DNA of 38,094 nt. Origin: Magnetospirillum sp. (GTDB lineage Bacteria > Pseudomonadota > Alphaproteobacteria > Rhodospirillales > Magnetospirillaceae). Numbering within the stretch: the first letter of the stretch is position 1; each line of letters begins with the position of its first letter. The notes beneath the pieces were generated by a model. That model saw only the letters and a program-made list of their open reading frames with translations. It searched no databases and was not told the origin of the DNA. The stretch covers positions 1 through 38,094 of the forward strand of contig JACQAD010000173.1 of NCBI GenBank assembly GCA_016195125.1, given 5' to 3'. Of this stretch, positions 34,228 through 38,094 are shown in pieces. The position numbers and the translations under genes were made by a program.

Positions 34228-35484
34228 CTACCGCCAGTCCAGGGGATAGCTGACCAGCCCGTCGGCCAGCTTGGGCTCGAACCAGGTGGATTTGGGCGGC
34301 ATCACCTGATTGGACTCGGCCACCGCCACCAGATCTTCCATGCCGGTGGGGAACAGGGCGAAGGCGGCGGCCATCTCACCGGAATCGACGCGACGCTCCA
34401 ACTCGCCCAGGCCGCGCTTGCCGCCGACGAAATCGATGCGCTTGTCCTTTCTCAGATCCCTGATTCCGAGGATCGGTCCCAGCAGCCGGTCGGACAGCAG
34501 GCTGACGTCGAGGCGCGCCACCGGATCGGCGGGAGGCGGATTCTTGAGACCGAGGCGGTACCATTGGTCCTTGAGGTAGAGTCCGAACTCACCGGGCCGG
34601 GCCGGACGCGCCGGCTCCGCCACCGGCTCGACGGCGAAGTCGGCCTCCAGCGCTTTCAGGAAGGCGGCGGAGTCGAGGCCGTTGAGATCGGTGACCACGC
34701 GGTTGTAGTCGAAAATCTTCATCTCGGTGATGGGGAAGGTTACCACCAGGAAGGATTCATGGGCGGAATCGCTGTCGGCACCGCGCCGCCGGGCGGCGGC
34801 CACCCGCGAGGCGGCGGCGGAGCGGTGGTGGCCATCGGCGATGTAGAGTGCCGGCATGGCCTCGAAGGATTGGATGATCGTCTTGATCTGGGCTTCGTCG
34901 TCCATCACCCACAAGGTGTGAGTGATGGCGTCGGCGGCGGTGACGCCATAGACCGGGGGGCGGGCGGTGACCTGGGCGAGGATTGCGTCCAGCTCCGCCG
35001 TGGAGCGATGGGCCAGCAGCACCGGCCCGGTCTGGGCGTTGCACGCGTCGATCTGGCGGACGCGGTCATCTTCCTTGTCGGGCCGGGTGAATTCGTGCTT
35101 GCGGATGCGGTTGGCATCATAGGCCGCCACCGAGCCGCCGCCGACGATGCCGGTCTGCACATGGAGGCCCATCTGCAGGCGGTAGACGTAGAAGCAGGGT
35201 CTGGCATCCCTGACCAGCACACCGGCATGGATCATGGTCCGCAGATTTTCGGCGGCCTTGGCGTAGACTTCGGGGGAATAGACGTCGGTGCCCTCGGGCA
35301 GATCGATCTCGGGCTTGGAGACGTGCAGGAAGCTCAGCGGCTTGTCCGCCGCCATCACCCGGGCCTCCGCCGAGGACAGCACGTCGTAGGGCGGGGCGGC
35401 CACCTGGGCGGAATGGGCGGGGGTGGGGCGCAGACCGGGAAAGGGACGGAGCAGCGGCACGGACAATGGAGCCTCCCAGAACAT
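34228..35484 (-). CDS. DUF1015 family protein
   Basis: This 418-residue soluble protein matches DUF1015 in its main signatures: LRPFPGLRPTP then APPYDVLSSAEARVMA near the start, SFLHVSKPEIDLP, GSVAAYDANRIRKHEFTRP, YIADGHHRSAAASRVA and the C-terminal VMPPKSTWFEPKLADGL. The DGHHR motif and the Lys/Arg-rich RIRKHEFTRPDKEDDR suggest a phosphate-binding or metal-assisted active site, but no reaction is firmly established in what I know. The family often lies beside serine-synthesis genes, and here it is divergent from serB across 115 bp. It heads a minus-strand run with nnrS and miaA. Confidence 0.88.
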   Translation of the reverse strand: MFWEAPLSVPLLRPFPGLRPTPAHSAQVAAPPYDVLSSAEARVMAADKPLSFLHVSKPEIDLPEGTDVYSPEVYAKAAENLRTMIHAGVLVRDARPCFYVYRLQMGLHVQTGIVGGGSVAAYDANRIRKHEFTRPDKEDDRVRQIDACNAQTGPVLLAHRSTAELDAILAQVTARPPVYGVTAADAITHTLWVMDDEAQIKTIIQSFEAMPALYIADGHHRSAAASRVAAARRRGADSDSAHESFLVVTFPITEMKIFDYNRVVTDLNGLDSAAFLKALEADFAVEPVAEPARPARPGEFGLYLKDQWYRLGLKNPPPADPVARLDVSLLSDRLLGPILGIRDLRKDKRIDFVGGKRGLGELERRVDSGEMAAAFALFPTGMEDLVAVAESNQVMPPKSTWFEPKLADGLVSYPLDWR

Positions 35485-35599
35485 GTCGTCACCTTCGGTT
35501 TAGTCCTCTCCCGCCGTCACGCCAAGGGCTTCCTGCTTGCCAATCCGCGTTGCGGTGCAGTAAACGGAACCGCCTTCGTCTTAGCCCCAAGGATGTGTG

Positions 35600-36496
35600 A
35601 TGGAAAACGTTCTGACCCTGATCGCCGGCCATGGCGGCGAAGGGCTCGATTCCTCGCTGGTGTTCGAGGTTCGCGGCGCGCTGCGCGCCCTGGGGGCCGA
35701 GGCCGGCGCCGCCTCGTGGCTGTCGGAGGGACACGCCTGCGACCTGGAATTCCAGGGGCTCGACCCCCGCCAGGCCGATCAGGTTGCCGCCCGTATCCTC
35801 GAAGGCTGGGACGTGGACGTGGTGGCCCAGAAGACCGAGGGGCGGCGCAAGCGCCTGCTGGTCGCCGACATGGATTCCACCATGGTCACCGGGGAGACCC
35901 TGGACGAGTTGGCCGACTTCGCCGGCCTCAAGAATCATATCGCCGCCATCACGGCGCGGGCCATGAATGGCGAGATCGGCTTCGAGGCGGCATTGCGCGA
36001 GCGGGTCGGCCTGCTCAAGGGCCTGTCGGCCGATTGCCTGCGGCAGACCTGGGAGCGTATCGAATTCACCCCCGGCGCCCACAAGCTGGTGCGGACCATG
36101 GTCAAGCACGGGGCCACCGCCGTGCTGGTCTCGGGCGGCTTCAAGTTCTTCACCTCCAAGGTGCGCGAGGCCTGCGGCTTTCACCGCGATATCGCCAACG
36201 AGCTGATCGTCGAGGATGGTCTACTGACCGGTCAGGTTGGAGACACCATCATCGGCCGCGAGGCCAAGCTGGCCACCCTGAACGCCTTTGCTGCCGAACT
36301 GGGCATCACCCCGGAACTGGCGGTGGCGGTGGGCGATGGCGCCAACGACCTGGACATGCTACGTGCCGCCGGCCTGGGCGTCGCCTTCCACGCCAAGCCG
36401 GTGGTGGCCGCCGAGGCCAGGGTGCGGGTCGATCACGGCGATCTGGTCACCCTGCTCTATGCCCAGGGCTATGCGGATGAGGAGATGGTGGAGTAG
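35600..36496 (+). CDS. serB: phosphoserine phosphatase
   Basis: SerB removes phosphate from O-phospho-L-serine in the last step of serine synthesis. The ATG at 35600 is preferred over the GTG at 35597 because AAGGA is at the better distance. The 298 residues consist of an N-terminal ~80-residue ACT-like domain and a HAD phosphatase domain. The domain contains the nucleophile in LLVADMDSTMVTGETLDE (~90), the cap, the Ser/Lys motifs ATAVLVSGGFKFFTSKV and IIGREAKLATL, and the acidic loop GDGANDLDMLRAAGLGVAFH. It is convergent with a broken toxin-type gene, whose end abuts it. Confidence 0.95.
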   Translation: MENVLTLIAGHGGEGLDSSLVFEVRGALRALGAEAGAASWLSEGHACDLEFQGLDPRQADQVAARILEGWDVDVVAQKTEGRRKRLLVADMDSTMVTGETLDELADFAGLKNHIAAITARAMNGEIGFEAALRERVGLLKGLSADCLRQTWERIEFTPGAHKLVRTMVKHGATAVLVSGGFKFFTSKVREACGFHRDIANELIVEDGLLTGQVGDTIIGREAKLATLNAFAAELGITPELAVAVGDGANDLDMLRAAGLGVAFHAKPVVAAEARVRVDHGDLVTLLYAQGYADEEMVE

Positions 36497-36796
36497 CTAT
36501 CGGCCAGGATGTTCAATCAGCCCAGTTTCTGCCGCTTTATCCCAGATACCGGAGACTGTAACTATTTCACCGACAATCGCGTAAACCACCACGATGCGGC
36601 GCAAACCTGGAATATCTCTGCCACGTGGATACTCGGCACCCAGGCGCCCATCCTTGAGATTTATTCCGAGACGAGCGTCTCATTCAAGAAACTTGCGGAC
36701 AATTCCAAAGGTCTTTCCCAAAGCAGGAAGATGCCGCTCATTTTCCGCCACCCAGTCCTCGACCGAGGGATTTACCGAAACGATAAAGTCAGGCAT
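36497..36796 (-). pseudogene. putative toxin partner of the Panacea antitoxin, interrupted by in-frame TGA
   Basis: The ATG at 36796 overlaps the end of the antitoxin gene by 8 bp. The frame reads MPDFIVSVNPSVEDWVAENE ... VRKFLE, meets TGA at 36682-36680, and continues in the same frame for 60 more codons (DARLGINLKDGRLGAEYP, LRRIVVVYAIVGEIVTVSGI) to a TAG at 36499-36497. The part after the stop looks like real protein, with alternating beta-strand hydrophobicity reminiscent of RelE/ParE-type toxins. Both halves together would be ~99 residues, a normal toxin size. The simplest reading is a nonsense mutation that disabled a toxin; a 38-residue product alone is unlikely to fold. I am unsure of the toxin family. 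Confidence 0.6.
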
Positions 36797-37328
36797 GGGC
36801 TGCGAGCGTCTTTTCGATGGATTGGGCCGTTTCCATATCAGGCGGGCCAAGCCCGCTTTCTCGGATTAGCGATTCCTGCTCGCATAGGAAATAGGCCCGC
36901 ATATCAGCCTTCGAAATTGGCTTGGAGCTGACATCGCAATCGTACGCATCAAGCCAAGGCGTCTCGCGATGCGTCTTCTTCATCAATGCAACGCCTGACA
37001 TTTCGCCATAGCGGTCCCAAACCTGATCAATCAAAGAGATGATTTCGATTGAAATATCGCTGGTGAGTGGGGCCAAGTCGCGGGTAGGCAGAATCGCGCC
37101 GTCTCCAAACATCTTGAAGGCGTGGTAGATGGAGGGGACGACGGGGCCATATTTCCAGGCCTCGATTTCCTCGTCAAAAAGCGGCTTCCCCAAGACGGCA
37201 AGTGCCCAGCCCTGGGTGTAGTACAGCACTTTCTGAAGCTTTAAATTGGTGATGGAATCACCGGCTTCAGTGTTGATTTTTGAAAGGATGTAATCGGCGA
37301 TCTTGCGCGCGTCCATGGGCCTGCTCAT
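36789..37328 (-). CDS. Panacea-domain (SocA/GepA-like) antitoxin
   Basis: The 179-residue protein matches the Panacea/DUF4065 family: MDARKIADYILSK at the start, LKLQKVLYYTQGWALAVLGK, then PLFDEEIEAWKYGPVVPSIY, and a helical C-terminal part. Panacea domains act as antitoxin modules that pair with many unrelated toxins, usually encoded next to them, and as ClpXP adaptors in SocA. Here a small gene overlaps its 3' end and fits the toxin slot but carries a stop codon. Starts at 37328 (MSRPM) and 37316 (MDARK) are both possible. The gene is visibly richer in A+T than its neighbours, which fits acquisition by transfer. A candidate promoter lies upstream. Confidence 0.88.
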   Translation of the reverse strand: MSRPMDARKIADYILSKINTEAGDSITNLKLQKVLYYTQGWALAVLGKPLFDEEIEAWKYGPVVPSIYHAFKMFGDGAILPTRDLAPLTSDISIEIISLIDQVWDRYGEMSGVALMKKTHRETPWLDAYDCDVSSKPISKADMRAYFLCEQESLIRESGLGPPDMETAQSIEKTLAAHA

Positions 37329-37354
37329 TGAGGGGGCACCCTACGATCTCTATC

Positions 37355-37383
37355 AATTTATGGAACAAACGAGAAACCGTCAC
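37355..37383 (-). promoter_or_regulatory. candidate promoter of the Panacea gene
   Basis: On the minus strand GTGACG (37383-37378) and TAAATT (37360-37355) each match the sigma70 hexamers at four of six positions with a 17-bp spacer, ending ~27 bp before the gene's first possible start. Acceptable spacing, moderate hexamers. Confidence 0.35.
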
Positions 37384-37416
37384 CCCCTCCCCCCGGCTAA
37401 GCCTTGGGGAGGGGGT
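37382..37416. repeat. large GC-rich palindrome between the Panacea gene and degP
   Basis: ACCCCCTCCCC (37382-37392) and GGGGAGGGGGT (37406-37416) form a perfect 11-bp stem, with a smaller GGC/GCC pair inside the loop. It lies just after the degP stop on the minus strand but lacks a T-run, so it is either a poor terminator or a dispersed palindromic repeat. It touches the candidate Panacea promoter. Confidence 0.6.
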
Positions 37417-37425
37417 AAATACCGC

Positions 37426-38094
37426 CTACTTCTTCTTGCCCTCGGCCAGGGGCAGGGCGATGTAGCGCAGTTGCTGGGGGTTCTCGACCCGGAGCAGCAG
37501 CGATTTGGCGCCCGCCTTGCGGCCTTCGTCGATCAGCTTGCCCAGATCGGCGGGGGTGCGGACCGGCTTGTGATCGGCCTCGATGATCAGATCGCCGGGG
37601 CGCAGGCCCTTTTCGGCGGCCGGGCTGTCCTGCTTGACCTCGGTGACGACGATGCCTTTGGACTCGTCTTCGATGGCGAAGCGCTCACGCAAGGCCGGGG
37701 TCAGTGACGACACGGTAAGGCCGGCGCCGGGGATGGAGAGCACGCCGTCCTTGCCCGCCTGGGGCTTGGGGGGTTTCGGGCTTGCCCTTGACCTGCTGTT
37801 CGGCGGGGTCTTCCGGCATTTCGCCCACGGTGGCGGTGATGGTCTGGCGCTTGCCGTCGCGCCACACCACCATTTCCACCTTCTTGCCGATGGGCGTGCT
37901 GGCCACGTAGCGGGGCAGGCGGCGCATCTCGGTGATGTCCTTACCGTCGAACTTGAGGACCACGTCGCCGTCCTTGAGGCCTGCCTTGACGCCGGGGCCG
38001 GCGGGATCGACCTTGGCCACCAGGGCACCCTTCTGGTCGGGCAGGCCGATATTCTCGGCCATGTCGGTGTCCAGGGACTGGATGCGGATGCCCA
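37426..38094 (-). pseudogene. DegP/HtrA serine protease, 3' part, frameshifted
   Basis: The gene enters from the right edge, and its protease domain lies outside. From the edge one frame encodes a first PDZ domain (IGLPDQKGALVAKVDPAGPG, LKDGDVVLKFDGKDITEM) and a linker to ...KGKPETP. The second PDZ domain (ALRERFAIEDESKGIVVTEV, AAEKGLRPGDLIIEADHKPV) and the end (LRYIALPLAEGKKK) lie in another frame. The switch falls at a run of six identical bases (37768-37773): removing one restores ETPKPQAGKDGV and a single open frame to the TAG at 37426. So a one-base slip either truncates the protein in the linker or is a sequencing error. DegP degrades misfolded periplasmic proteins, and loss of PDZ2 would affect oligomer assembly. 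Confidence 0.8.

Noticed and set aside
36680-36682. In-frame TGA as a selenocysteine codon
   Set aside because: No adjacent hairpin resembling a bacterial SECIS is apparent and the family has no known Sec member; a nonsense mutation is simpler.
36509-36931. A 140-codon plus-strand frame after serB
   Set aside because: It lies opposite the Panacea gene and its broken partner, has no ribosome-binding site, and its product shows no coherent fold pattern.

Overview
The window is a GC-rich stretch of an alphaproteobacterial chromosome, most like Rhodospirillales and in particular a Magnetospirillum-type genome. The basis is overall codon and protein character, the mreBCD-mrdA-rodA and ilvB-ilvH-ilvC arrangements, NnrS, a membrane-anchored c'-type cytochrome, and abundant sensory proteins. 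No magnetosome gene is present, so the genus is an inference. Genes are dense, many start codons overlap the preceding stop, and no gene-free stretch exceeds 300 bp.

Layout. 1-5015: the end of a cyclic-nucleotide-binding protein, a small unknown gene, a type I secretion ABC exporter and its HlyD adaptor (with a CNB-like N-terminal extension), then a lone STAS protein. 5085-11177: alaS (minus), a c'-type cytochrome, a nuclease-like secreted protein, a secreted unknown, a GT4 glycosyltransferase and murI, whose 3' end appears lost. 11263-19443: a plus-strand operon behind a good sigma70-type promoter. It encodes a membrane sensor, a periplasmic-sensor/HAMP/MFS-transporter fusion, an orphan periplasmic binding protein, a formyltransferase wrecked by an internal deletion, an RsbU-phosphatase/RsbW-kinase fusion receptor, an RsbV-like STAS antagonist and a small unknown protein. 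19522-25120: the cell-elongation cluster mreB-mreC-mreD-mrdA-rodA (minus). 25221-27187: leuA with a Leu-rich leader peptide and hairpin (attenuator), and a glycine-zipper lipoprotein whose promoter carries a CRP-type palindrome at -41.5. 27378-28637: an unknown protein with in-frame tandem repeats. 28699-32184: ilvB-ilvH-ilvC. 32173-35484: DUF1015, nnrS and miaA. 35600-36496: serB. 36497-37383: a Panacea-domain antitoxin with a partner gene interrupted by an in-frame TGA. 37426-38094: the 3' part of a degP/htrA protease gene with a frameshift in a six-base homopolymer.

The most unusual unit is 11360-19075. Two paired periplasmic sensors (one fused through HAMP to a 12-helix MFS domain) and an orphan solute-binding protein sit in one transcription unit with a complete partner-switching module (phosphatase, kinase and antagonist). 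This suggests that transport or sensing of a small molecule feeds an anti-sigma-type switch. Four genes in the window look broken or altered (formyltransferase, murI 3' end, Panacea partner, degP), which points either to recent decay or, for the homopolymer case, to a sequencing error.
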